From positions 57,839,089 to 57,903,088 of the forward strand of contig CM022952.1 in NCBI GenBank assembly GCA_012931725.1: a stretch of DNA of 64,000 nt, given 5' to 3'. The notes beneath the pieces are model-generated. The model saw nothing but the letters and a program-made list of their open reading frames with translations, did no database searches and was not told where the DNA came from. Every line of letters begins with the position of its first letter. Positions within the stretch are counted from its first letter, which is position 1. Source of the DNA: Litsea cubeba (lineage: Eukaryota > Streptophyta > Magnoliopsida > Laurales > Lauraceae). Shown here piece by piece: positions 45,501 through 52,500 of this stretch. The position numbers and the translations under genes were made by a program.

Positions 45501-47115
45501 CTTTGCTAGGAAATGATTCACTACTAAAGCTACTAGAAGAGAATATCATTCCCATCTCACCAACATTGTCATCCTCATCATCATACTCAAAGAAACTATC
45601 TTCTACGTCATCCTCCTCATCATCAGGTGGTGGAGGAAACCAAATGAGTCCGTTGTTTTCAAAATCCAATGGCTCTTGTGTCTTTTGGCACTGATTCCGA
45701 AATATAGACATGTTATCAGTGTAATCATCAGTATTTTCTAGATCCTCAGAATCCATTTCAGGACTTCTTAGAATGCCCAAAGATTCTTGATGCAAAAGAG
45801 CATCATTTTGAGACACTGGACTACCCACTCGCTGATATTCTGAAGACTCAGCAGCTCTATTAGGGCTGCTTGTCGTCGAAGAAGGGCTCCCAAAAGAACT
45901 CAAACCCACTGAATTGCGACTGTAAAACTCTGTTCTAGTATTAGTATTACTACCATCTACATCAGAAGTATCATGGCATACTTCACGAGAGGGACTCAAA
46001 AAATGCTTGCCTGAATCCTCCGCATCTTCTTCATCACTCCTACATTTGATATCAAGCCATATGCAATAAAGGAATCAGCAATTTAAATAAATCTAGAAAA
46101 GGCTTCATAGTTGCAAAGATTTTGGTATATGAAAGGGGGAAAAAATGCCACAGCGATGTGGGATCCATGAAAGAACCAGGCAACAAAGTCCCGGCATGTC
46201 TATTTCTCAACAAACCATGAGGCTCGCATGCCAAATCATAAAAACTAATGTTTAGTGGGCAATTCCAACCACTTGGTAGTTGTGTGTTTTTTTTTTTCCA
46301 GTTGAATGCGAATCTTGCTCAAATTTGTCAACTTTGTTCTAACAATCCATTTGCAGGCCACTAGTCAGATGACGCTGCTAGACTGATCACTTTGAAGTTC
46401 AGGCTATGCCTCATCCACATGATTTCCCACCAAATCAACTGTTTTATCTCCACAAGCATGTTCCATATTACATAGAAAACGAACTCCATGAGTCACACAC
46501 ATCATGATATAGCATCCCCCTCTTCGTAATAATATAACAAAGCAAAATTACCACTATATACAAAGAGTCATAAATAACATCAAAGGGGGAAAAAAGAGTC
46601 AAATACCTGATCACAGAGCGGCGTAGAGAGATCGGAGACAGCGGATCCAAAGAGGAGGCTGTGCTGCTGCTTCCCGCAGCAAGAGGCGAAGAAAATCCCT
46701 GCTGCGCTTCCAGAAACCTGACCAGACTCTCGCTCCGAAAACTCCTACAACTACCAAGCTCGTCATCACTATAACCAAATGCCTGCGTCAGCAGAGGATG
46801 ATCCAATCTGCGACCATACTCATCTGCCATCGCCTCCTGCCCAATTGCCCGAAAGCAGAACTTACAGAATTTCACTCTCTCCCCATCATCACCAAGAACA
46901 CTGTCATTCTGCATACATTTGCCACAGAATAATCGACCACAACTCCGGCAATGGTGCCGGCGATTCAAAAAAGAAAAGCAAGAGTCACACTCATAGCACA
47001 GCCTGGAGCTATCGTCGGGCATCCAAAATTGCCTCGAACTTCTCCGCAATTTGCCTCCCATCCAAGTCCTAACCTTCCTTATTAAATCTGACAGAGACCG
47101 ATCCGGTATTCCCAT
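13864..47115 (-). CDS. FAB1: 1-phosphatidylinositol-3-phosphate 5-kinase (FAB1/PIKfyve), 11 coding exons
   Basis: The product would phosphorylate PtdIns3P to PtdIns(3,5)P2 on endosomes and vacuole membranes, controlling endosome maturation and vacuole shape (family knowledge). Coding exons (minus): 47115-46607, 46039-45242, 45140-44987, 44902-44558, 39591-38797, 38278-37947, 37865-37739, 16939-16775, 16262-14634, 14549-14283, 14118-13864. All junctions are GT-AG and in phase, giving 1,791 codons plus stop, in the range of Arabidopsis FAB1A/B. Domains: FYVE zinc finger about residues 31-95 (WMPD, RRHHCRSCGRLFC); acidic Ser-rich linker; CCT/chaperonin-like domain about 340-640; Cys-rich plant-conserved region about 868-1010; PIP-kinase domain about 1510-1790 with GGKSNVYFAKT, IIKQV, the DLKGS catalytic loop, IIDFMRQYTWD and a basic KKRFRKAM segment. 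I see no stop or frameshift. Introns 4 (about 5 kb) and 7 (about 20.8 kb) are swollen by transposons. Confidence 0.93.
14283..14549 (-). CDS. FAB1: FAB1 exon 10 (kinase core)
   Basis: Residues 1619-1707, VTVKPLKGGKD to NDTSFLA. It includes MDLMVMENLFFGRSISRVYD and the catalytic DLKGS. The acceptor is CATCAG and the donor GCG then GTATGT. Confidence 0.93.
14634..16262 (-). CDS. FAB1: FAB1 exon 9 (linker and N-lobe of the PIP kinase)
   Basis: Residues 1076-1618, the largest exon. It starts VLLQPATIENWQPGLPAVN, runs through a low-conservation Ser-rich linker, and from about residue 1510 carries the kinase N-lobe: KYSVTCYFAKQFDALRKKC, GGKSNVYFAKTLDERFIIKQ and LAKVLGIYQ. The donor is CAG then GTCAGC. 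Confidence 0.93.
16775..16939 (-). CDS. FAB1: FAB1 exon 8, after the 20.8-kb intron
   Basis: Residues 1021-1075, ISKKMELLHAEVVAVLQII to KKERNEYN. The acceptor is TTTACAG and the donor AAT then GTAAGT. It rejoins exon 7 in phase across intron 37738-16940. Confidence 0.88.
17320..17524. mobile_element. Small foldback element built of GACTCGG words (205 bp)
   Basis: Perfect 15-bp inverted ends (GGTTTAAAAAATCGG at 17320-17334 and its complement at 17510-17524) enclose many GACTCGG/CCGAGTC words that can pair with each other. No clear target duplication is visible. It is probably a non-autonomous DNA element of unknown superfamily. Confidence 0.6.
17751..17779 (+). repeat. Poly-C tract, 29 bases
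   Basis: Uninterrupted run of C following TATGAGTGCG. Unusual in nuclear DNA and a potential assembly or sequencing weak point. Confidence 0.9.
18222..18655 (+). repeat. Dispersed repeat pair (GTGGGGCCCACC-type)
   Basis: The block CACCTCATAGTGGGGGCCACC...ATGGTCCATC...AATGGACCAC at 18222-18290 recurs with few changes at 18601-18655. Similar short words recur near 17905 and 18060. It looks like a degraded, multi-copy non-coding repeat. Confidence 0.5.
18487..18508 (+). repeat. Poly-C tract, 22 bases
   Basis: Uninterrupted C run between the two dispersed repeat copies. Confidence 0.9.
20570..21200 (+). pseudogene. Ty1/copia gag remnant
   Basis: In shifting frames the + strand reads segments resembling copia gag: a TAKEF motif followed by a short helix, then YYARLGHMWREL, then a Gly-rich stretch (about 21080-21130). 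Stops and frameshifts are frequent. Neither LTRs nor pol are adjacent, so this is an old fragment. Confidence 0.4.
24200..24573 (+). repeat. 5' LTR of element B
   Basis: Begins TGATGCAGTCCGG and ends CTGCGTCA. It contains a TATATATA-type box near 24392. It is preceded by AACTT. Confidence 0.92.
24576..24587 (+). other. Primer-binding site of element B (tRNA-iMet)
   Basis: TGGTATCAGAGC, the standard complement of the initiator tRNA-Met 3' end, two bases after the LTR. Confidence 0.9.
24588..25441 (+). other. Leader of element B
   Basis: About 850 bp of C-rich untranslated sequence before the gag ATG. It includes A12 near 24848 and a (GA)n microsatellite at 24973-25015. Confidence 0.6.
24973..25015 (+). 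repeat. (GA)n microsatellite
   Basis: About 21 GA units within the element B leader. Confidence 0.9.
25442..26578 (+). pseudogene. gag of element B (broken)
   Basis: ATG at 25442 (MAARTGQIFRG). After about 40 codons the reading shifts frame and continues as a retrotransposon-gag domain at about 25735-26230 (IDFSGQGDARTLLDWL, ARIWWKN, MTIDEYTHKFHEL). A CCHC zinc knuckle follows at about 26477-26520 (CHSCKNRGHYAREC). TAG stops at 26316 and 26349 interrupt the Gln/Pro-rich spacer; both look like former CAG codons. Confidence 0.88.
26579..27444 (+). pseudogene. Protease region of element B (broken by a 16-bp duplication)
   Basis: The protease motif IIDGGS is read at about 26773-26790, but a perfect 16-bp tandem duplication (26779-26794 and 26795-26810) covers the motif and shifts the frame. 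The original frame resumes as AMSVISKDAVDKLQL and runs to TAG at 27442, inside the linker to reverse transcriptase. Confidence 0.85.
27445..28640 (+). pseudogene. Reverse transcriptase and RNase H of element B (frameshifted)
   Basis: RT is read from about 27445 (LLAPKKDGSWRMCVDSRAIN, MPFGLSNAPSTFMRVMN, catalytic YFDDILIY at about 27841). A frameshift near 27870 moves reading to 27894-28514, which holds the RT thumb (MDPSKIQAILDWP) and RNase H (EVACDASQVGIGGVLSQEG). A second shift near 28470 leads to LVADALSRR at about 28590. Only one RNase H is present, unlike elements A and C. Confidence 0.9.
28641..30134 (+). pseudogene. Integrase and chromodomain of element B (broken)
   Basis: HHCC region (ELHSGGCSGHLGRDK, CERCRTC), DDE core (SMDFVLSLP, VSDRDIKF, GQTEVVNK), a GPF module (NTGPFKVLKKL) and a C-terminal chromodomain at about 29935-30090 (FVRWQNRPVSDATWI). 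In-frame stops TAG 29266, TGA 29599 and TAA 29986 cut it; by context they replace CAG, CGA and CAA. The chromodomain is thought to guide chromovirus integration to marked chromatin (family knowledge). Confidence 0.9.
30123..30134 (+). other. Polypurine tract of element B
   Basis: ACCGGGGAGAGT directly before the 3' LTR. Confidence 0.75.
30135..30508 (+). repeat. 3' LTR of element B
   Basis: 374 bp, begins TGATGCAG and ends CTGCGACA, followed by the AACTT duplication. Confidence 0.92.
33277..33344 (+). repeat. 34-bp perfect tandem duplication
   Basis: The unit starting GATTACTAATCTTCATC occurs twice in a row (33277-33310 and 33311-33344). Confidence 0.9.
33430..34506 (+). pseudogene. Ty1/copia pol fragment (protease end to integrase), interrupted
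   Basis: Read in pieces: REGSINVLPEFSAILYVPRF at about 33512-33570 (C-terminal copia protease region), then after a 385-bp insertion NFFPSNYVFRDLK and IIGGGRETNGLY at 34021-34105 (pre-integrase region), then IPFEFFHTGIW...FFTFTDDATRC at about 34330-34430 (integrase core). The first catalytic Asp of integrase appears replaced (HTGIW where copia elements have an H-x-D-x-W pattern). The match ends near 34506. Confidence 0.65.
33636..34020. mobile_element. 385-bp insertion inside the copia fragment
   Basis: AATTTCT occurs on both sides (33629-33635 and 34021-34027) exactly where the copia reading frame is interrupted, so this looks like a 7-bp target duplication. The insert (AACGCAGCAC to GCCTGCATC) lacks obvious inverted ends and I do not recognise its family. 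Confidence 0.45.
34660..34683 (+). other. G-quadruplex-type G-rich tract
   Basis: GGGGGC repeated three times then GGGCGGG, meeting the usual four-G-run pattern. It lies on the template strand of FAB1 intron 7. Confidence 0.6.
34819..36381. mobile_element. Possible foldback element(s) with GGTTTAAAAT ends
   Basis: GGTTTAAAAT at 34819-34828 is the complement of ATTTTAAACC at 36372-36381. Near the left end iterated CGGTCGCGGTCATCGCGTC words occur. Near the right end ATATCGGCCGATATATCGG and CGGCCGTTAC words occur. The two ends use different words, so they may belong to two separate elements. A purine-rich stretch occupies 35860-35990. Confidence 0.3.
36617..36674 (+). repeat. 29-bp perfect tandem duplication
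   Basis: AGTTTTATGACCCATTG... occurs twice in a row (36617-36645 and 36646-36674). Confidence 0.9.
37098..37126 (+). repeat. (ATA)n microsatellite
   Basis: About nine to ten ATA units in FAB1 intron 7. Confidence 0.9.
37455..37786 (-). repeat. Tandem duplication taking in the 3' end of FAB1 exon 7
   Basis: Copy 37625-37786 contains the last 48 bases of exon 7 and its donor; copy 37455-37624 is a diverged duplicate in the intron. The duplicate keeps an AAGTATTA at the donor position but its exon frame reads differently and it lacks a matching acceptor, so it is a pseudo-exon. Confidence 0.75.
37739..37865 (-). CDS. FAB1: FAB1 exon 7
   Basis: Residues 978-1020, FGSMVAIFRYSPIEILSV to VKREATE. 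The donor is GAG then GTATTA. The last 48 bases of this exon and the following intron sequence are duplicated downstream in the intron (37455-37624). Confidence 0.9.
37947..38278 (-). CDS. FAB1: FAB1 exon 6 (Cys-rich conserved region)
   Basis: Residues 868-977. CCRTCNEPAEAHVRCY, WMWHRCLKCARKDGVPPAT and AWGLSFGKFLELSFSN are conserved landmarks of plant FAB1. The acceptor follows a T-rich tract (TTTCAG) and the donor is TATGG then GTATTC. Confidence 0.92.
38797..39591 (-). CDS. FAB1: FAB1 exon 5
   Basis: Residues 603-867. It starts VILRGTSREELKKVKHVVQ, closing the CCT-like domain, then a variable linker, then FRIKFYGSFDKPLGKFL and DDLFDQ. The acceptor is TTTCATAG and the donor CAG then GTATTA. 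Confidence 0.92.
40196..41525 (+). mobile_element. Possible copia (SIRE-like) LTR remnant
   Basis: CCGAAC-rich words such as TCGGGCGACCGAAC (40210-40560) are followed by AGTGGATGTAGG, CCGAACCACTA and finally AATCCAATTCACCCCCCTCT. These words recur near the 3' ends of plant SIRE-type LTRs. No TG start, PBS or TSD could be fixed, so the limits are approximate. Confidence 0.3.
41735..42332. mobile_element. hAT-like non-autonomous DNA transposon, 598 bp
   Basis: The 8-bp GAATTAGT is present on both sides (41727-41734 and 42333-42340) and only once in the uninterrupted copy of the surrounding repeat. Ends are inverted: CTAAGAAGCACGGGCAC and, reversed, CTGGGAAGCACGGACAC. Sub-terminal DNA is full of ACACGGAC / GTGTCCG words that can fold back. 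There is no transposase frame. The 8-bp TSD fits hAT; the superfamily is otherwise unproven. Confidence 0.75.
42495..42528 (+). repeat. Poly-C tract, 34 bases
   Basis: Uninterrupted C run at the site where the other copy of the repeat has only CACCCCCCTC. Confidence 0.9.
44558..44902 (-). CDS. FAB1: FAB1 exon 4 (CCT-like domain)
   Basis: Residues 488-602, EIEHLKMTVAKIEAHRPNV to PRRLGCT, the core of the chaperonin-like domain. The acceptor is CATATAG and the donor ACG then GTATGA. The intron that follows is about 5 kb. Confidence 0.92.
44987..45140 (-). CDS. FAB1: FAB1 exon 3 (CCT-like domain)
   Basis: Residues 436-487, TLVKGVVCTKNIKHKRM to FNTLLQQ. The acceptor is TTGACAG and the donor CAG then GTTACT; splicing is in phase. 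Confidence 0.92.
45242..46039 (-). CDS. FAB1: FAB1 exon 2 (acidic linker, start of CCT-like domain)
   Basis: Residues 170-435. The acceptor is AAATGTAG and the exon opens SDEEDAEDSGKHF. A Ser-rich stretch and acidic runs (DDEEDDVEDSFFEYDDEDD) precede REPLRVVVHGHFRALVSQLL, the start of the chaperonin-like region. The donor is GAGAG then GTATGG. Confidence 0.92.
46607..47115 (-). CDS. FAB1: FAB1 exon 1 (FYVE finger)
   Basis: Codes residues 1-169 plus two bases. ATG at 47115 begins MGIPDRSLSDL. The FYVE cysteines are visible at residues 40, 43, 56, 59, 64 and 67 plus a final CKFC pair, with the WMPD and RRHHCR signatures that bind PtdIns3P. The donor is ATCAG then GTATTT. Confidence 0.92.
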
Positions 47116-47950
47116 ACGACAGCGATAGCATATAAAAACACTCTGTGCACTCTACTTCTCCTCCTCCTCTTCTAACTTAAATTTGAATGAGTTTTATCAG
47201 GAAAAACAACACAAAACTCAACTAAAACTGATTTTAATTAGGGACGCCCTCCAAAAAAAATACCAGAGGAATGGATGAATGCGAAGAATCGCAGACAACA
47301 AATAACAAGCCAAGGATTTCTTCCAGTGACCCTAACAAACTGTATGGATTTTTTTCTTTTTTCAGTATCTGTTTTCCTATCAAAAAACGGAAAAGAAGCA
47401 GATCTGATCTCTCCGCCGAGAATCTCAAAAGGTCTCAAGCCAGAAAGATCCAGTCAACCACGACGGAATCAAAGATAATCCCCATATACTATTTACAGTT
47501 GCAGAATACAAGAACAAGATCTGTAAATAAAAAGCAGAAACCCTAATTCCCACAAACAACAGTAGTAATCAACAGCAACAACAAGAAGAACTAAAACAAG
47601 AACTAAAACAAGAACTAAAACAAGAATACGATATTAACCTATTCCAGTATCATCTAGAAATGGATGAAAGGAGATGAGGAAAAGCCTACCATACGAGGGA
47701 ACGGTCAAATTCATCCAAGGTCAGGAACGGACGGTTGATAGCCCGTTAGATTACGGAAAGGATGAGGAGAAGCATGAGGAGGATGGAGAGGGTTGCTTTT
47801 GCTCCCATCTTGAATGTGGGATTGTGCTTTGGGCTTGTGAAATCCATCTTCAACGGCGCCAGCAATGTATTATATTATATTATTATAATGAAAAGGGCAG
47901 AGACGGAAAGAGAGAGAGAGGAGTGAGAAAGAGGAGTGGAAAGAAGAAAG
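47116..47950 (-). other. FAB1: FAB1 5' untranslated region
   Basis: Between the ATG at 47115 and the TATA box at 47974. The TSS-proximal part is pyrimidine-rich on the minus strand (CTCCTCTCTCTCTTTCC), like plant Y patches. A leader intron is possible (donor TATG then GTAGGC near 47690, acceptor TTTATTTACAG near 47520) but not provable here. Confidence 0.5.
47746..47847 (-). other. Possible upstream ORF in the FAB1 leader (33 aa)
   Basis: ATG at 47847 opens MDFTSPKHNPTFKMGAKATL followed by a Leu/Ile-rich tail, and stops with TAA at 47746. It is the first ATG after the predicted start of transcription. It could reduce translation of FAB1; nothing in the sequence proves translation. Confidence 0.3.
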
Positions 47951-47973
47951 AGGGCGAAGTAGGGGGTGTTTCT

Positions 47974-47981
47974 CTTTTATA
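47974..47981 (-). promoter_or_regulatory. FAB1: TATA box of FAB1
   Basis: Minus strand TATAAAAG, followed at the expected distance by the pyrimidine-rich leader. It lies about 860 bp upstream of the ATG. Confidence 0.5.
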
Positions 47982-48069
47982 AGTTTTCTCTTTGTTTCTT
48001 TTGGTTTGGTGTTTCTTTCTGCTTTTGGTTGCTGCGTCTACTCGGTCCCTCTCAGCTATTAGTCCGCAC

Positions 48070-48500
48070 CAGTGTTTGTTTGATGGAGAGGGAAAGAATG
48101 GAATGAATATTGGGGATAAGTACTGCTATGTTTGGAGGGGGAGGGGGAGGGGGGAGGGGGAGGGAGGAAAAATTAAATGTACCTCTTCTTATTTGGAAAG
48201 TAAAAATGTAAGGAGAAGAAAATTGAAAAAGTAGGATTTTATCCATATTTTTCCAAAAGTTTCAAAAAGACAAAAAAGGACAAAAGGGACAGTTTAGTAA
48301 TTTTTCACACTTTCTCCTCTCCCTCCCTCATTTTCCCCCGATTTTGGGGGGAAAGTTTTTGCACTTGCACACCTTTTCCCCATTTCCCCCACCCCATTTT
48401 CCCTCCCCCCTTTCCCAAACACCCTCTAAAATAATTTTCCATCCATTCCCCCCCCCCCTTTTTTTCCTCCCCCATTTCCCCCCTTCCCAAACAGGTCCTA
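48070..48500. mobile_element. Possible MITE-like inverted structure upstream of FAB1
   Basis: The left side has GTTTGTTTGATGG then GGGGGAGGGGGAGG runs (48135-48167). The right side has CCTCCCCC, poly-C and CCCTTCCCAAACAGG (48448-48495), roughly complementary, so the block can form a large hairpin. Ends are imperfect and no TSD is fixed. Confidence 0.35.
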
Positions 48501-49110
48501 AAAGTCTACACAGCCCGGTATTTGTGCCCCGAGATCCCAGCGTTCGCTGGGGTCCCGTGCCACAGCCCGGGCACAAATCTCGAGCTGTTTAGCAGGGCTC
48601 GGGGGATAAAAATGGGAAAAGATTCCATGCTCACCTCCTTAAGACATGACTAATCTGATTTCTTATTTTTAGGATTTTGACTGTAGAGGTGTCCATGACT
48701 TTTGCCTAAAATGTATTTGACATTTTTTGAAAAAAAAAATAATATAGTAAAAGATTATGCCAAAAATAATAATTTTGCTCTTATCCTAGCAGGATATCCT
48801 ATGTTTGTATCTTACTTGCGGCACATTTATATTTTTCTTACGTCATCGGGCATAGCACATATCCACATTTTTTTTAAAAATGAGGAAACTCCATTTCTTT
48901 GCATATCTTATTTTTTTATGAAAATCTTGAGATGCAACCCCACAAATAGGAAACTCCCTTCTCATCCTTACCCACCTAGTAGTTGGTGGAGTGGCACAAG
49001 CCGTAGAACTCACATAGACTGGCACTAGGCCGAAATTTCACTTATGTTAAAAGTGAGCTGAAGAGTCTTGGACTTAGAGAACTCCTCAGTTGAAGGAGTG
49101 TAATTCTAAG

Positions 49111-49429
49111 GTCACATTTGGCAACCAAGTCCTCAATTAAAAGATTCTCGTTTTCCACCCACTCATGAAAAATCCATGTTTAGCAATTGAAAATCCCTGA
49201 GGATTTGGACCTATGAAAATCCTCATTTGTTTGGATTTTCAAATCTGACCTCTCCCTATAGGATCTGAAAATCCCCACTTCTGCGGATTTGCGCTTAAAT
49301 TAAATTTTCTCATATATATATACATCAATATGCACCGATATTGATGTAAGATCTCTCAAAGAATCCTTGTTCCAAGAGTAGTAAGGAATCCTCACATCTG
49401 TGGATTCCTCACCTTTTGCCAAACATGCT
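49111..49429. mobile_element. MITE-like element (about 320 bp)
   Basis: Left end GTCACATTTGGCAACC and right end GCCAAACATGCT are imperfect inverted repeats, with CTAAG on both outer sides. The interior has repeated AATCC/GGATT words. No coding capacity. Confidence 0.45.
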
Positions 49430-50437
49430 CTAAGGTGACGCTCGTCTATTGAAGATTTTGAGTGAGCCACCAAAGATTAATACACTCACCCCGGTCAGGG
49501 TGGTTTCCAACATTTTACTTGAATAAGAGATGGCCCTGTGATAAGACTGACCACGTGATGAATCATGTAATCTATTTTTTTAAGCGTTATGAATAATGTA
49601 GTCAATACAATTTTATGCATAATTAATCATATTTATCAGTAACCAATACAATTTTATGTATCAATAATCATATTTATTATTAATCACACTATTAATCATT
49701 TGATCAATGTTATGATGTGGAGCACTCCTATTGAAATAAAATTTGGGTACATTCCATGCATAAGCATTCATTTTGAACGGCTCATATTTTTAATAGATGA
49801 GTCTCGTTGTAGCAACTCAAGAATTCTCGTCACTTATTAGAGAAATCTACTCATATTGTATAACCCAATGCACATATAAATTATACATAATCAATTTAGC
49901 ATTACCTCACGCTTTGTGATACAATCACTCATATATAGATTAGTTATGTAATATAAGTGGGTTTGATCATGCTAGATAAACCCCATATATAGATGATAAA
50001 TCACTTTATGTTGCCTTGTAGTTTGTACGGTGCTAATAACAGCATGAGATCATTTCTCACTAAAATATATTGGGTTGTGTCCTTGTACATAGCCCTTTTT
50101 TGTGTTTCTGGGTCGGACTACAGGTCCAAAAGTGATGCATTAACTTGAGAATCCAAGAATTAATCCCTAGATATGCATGTGAAACTAGAGTGCCAACACC
50201 ACTCAATCATGAGTGTATTAGTTGTTTAGAGCCCATTTAGATATACGTCAATCAATTGCAAGATAGAAGGATGAAAAACGAATTGTGCTCGTTAAGGTAT
50301 CATTGTTTTATTTTATTTTTTATTTTTTATTTTTAACTATATTGGAACAGTACTAGTAGGATACCAAGTTACCAACAATCGACCTCCTATCCTATAGGGA
50401 AGTGAAATGCCTCCACTGTTGAGCAATTTTGTTATAA

Positions 50438-51512
50438 GGGGGTGTTTGGAAACAAGAGATTTCAAGAGATTTTGTCATATTATCTACTAGTTTAGAATAT
50501 AATCTATGCACCAAAAAAGGAGGTGTTTGGATAACTTATAAAGTATATTATAATATCTCACTTTCTTCTAAAAACCTTCATATTACATTCTTCAAGGATA
50601 TGCTGCATAAGATAATCTTTTGTTACAAAATCTTTTTTATATACGAAAGAACTCATGGGCAACCATTAATTATAGTGGCTCACTATAAGTTTTAAACATT
50701 AATGATCCTTATTGCAACTTTGACCCTCAATATTAGATTGGCCCCACAATTCTTACAAATTTAATGGGGTCCTATAACTCTATTACAATTACATAGGCCT
50801 TGTTAATTATCAATATTAGGAGGGTCTTACTAATGTCACACTAGGGACCCTTCATCGTAATTACCAACATTAAGTGGGTCCCATACTACCAAAATTAGCT
50901 GGGTTTCTTATTCAATACTAAGATTGAATTGTGTGATTGCAGTTATAAGTTTGTCATCATTAAATGGGTCCCACTATTTGATAGCTCCCCTTGTGTTAAT
51001 ATGACTACCAATATCAAATGGGTCACACAGTGATTTCTCTTGGATAGATTCATCAATGATGATTAACATTAGATAAGGTTTTACAAAAAAAAAAAAATTT
51101 GATAGGCCCATTTGTGATCATCACCATTAGATGTATTACACTATGGCTATCAACATTTGGTGGACCTACATTAATAAAACAACATTGCTTGAATCTCAAG
51201 GTTTTGACATTTAATCCTGCGATTTTTAACAATAGTGGGCCCTACCATGATTATTAACACATGTGATTACAAATTAGTGGTCCTGCACTGGGTCAATTGA
51301 TTACTTTCATTCCATTTCTTATTTAGTATATCATCTTGTGAGTTTTTTTATAAATTGTCAGACACTTCAAAGGTATATTGAAATTTGTAAAAATTATCAA
51401 ACACCACAAGTTACATTATATAATAATATGACACTATTTTATTTTATGATAATAAAATCTTATAATATTTAAACTTATTGATATTATATTATGCAGTTAT
51501 CCAAACACCCCC
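50438..51512. mobile_element. PIF/Harbinger (Tourist)-type non-autonomous element, 1,075 bp
   Basis: 13-bp perfect inverted ends GGGGGTGTTTGGA (50438-50450) and complement (51500-51512), flanked by TAA on both sides (50435-50437 and 51513-51515), the trinucleotide duplication typical of PIF/Harbinger. A second, longer match to the right end starts inside at about 50522 (GGTGTTTGGATAAC), so the left end may be duplicated. No transposase. Confidence 0.7.
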
Positions 51513-52500
51513 TAATTTTATTATATTTCAACGATCTTAAAGTCTAGTGATTTATGAGTACAGATGTGGATTCAGTTCAATTTAGCAATTAAGGGTTGTC
51601 GAATCATTGTCAAACTGAGATGAATCAGTATCAAATTGAGATGGGTGCCCATCAAAAGCGCTGTGTATGGGAAAAGTTTTAATTTATGATAAATGGGCCC
51701 ACTCTAGGGGTTTAAAAGTTATGGCTGGTATATTCTTCACTTTACAGGGGTTGGTGGAAGGTGCCATCAACCACAGAGTTGAAAAAAAGGACGATGGATT
51801 TTGGTGTGCCGAAAGTGGGTGAGTGGGGTCAGTTCCTACGCAGATGCATGTGAGAGAATCTATATCCTTCGATGCATGTCGCATGAATTACCATGAGTCC
51901 ACCACTCTAAAACCATTGATGGACCATGCTTCTACAATCTAAGCCGTTTAATATCATGTGCTCACCTTTTATAATTGTTCTAGCAAGTTTGAATCCAATC
52001 TGAGTTAATCTCACCGTTGATGGATCACATCTAAGAACACACATGACTGGCAATAAAATAAATGGACTGAATGTACGTGCTTTATTCATAATCAATCCGA
52101 CCGTATATTGAAATCCAATTGGTTGATAATCATCTTAGATCTATTATACTGTATTAAAGTTATTTTGAGTAGTTTAGATTTAAAAGATATGAGCCTCACT
52201 AATGGTTTTAAAAAGAGTAAAATCTGAGAGTTGTCTTAGACCCTGACTCAGCTGAAAATTTGAGTATGGAATGGGGTTTTAGGTGGCTTGGGATGATGAG
52301 AAAAAGAGAAGTCGAAGAAGTCTCCAGTTAGCTGTCAACATTGGGGCAGACTAGTGGCCACCCTTAACACAAGGAAAAAGGATGCGGTCTTGATCATTCC
52401 GAATATGTCCAATAATGGACGGTCATCTTTGATTTAGACACAGAATTCATAGGTATGATTGGAGATAAGGATGTTTTGACTTTGTTTTCAGAAGGAAGAT

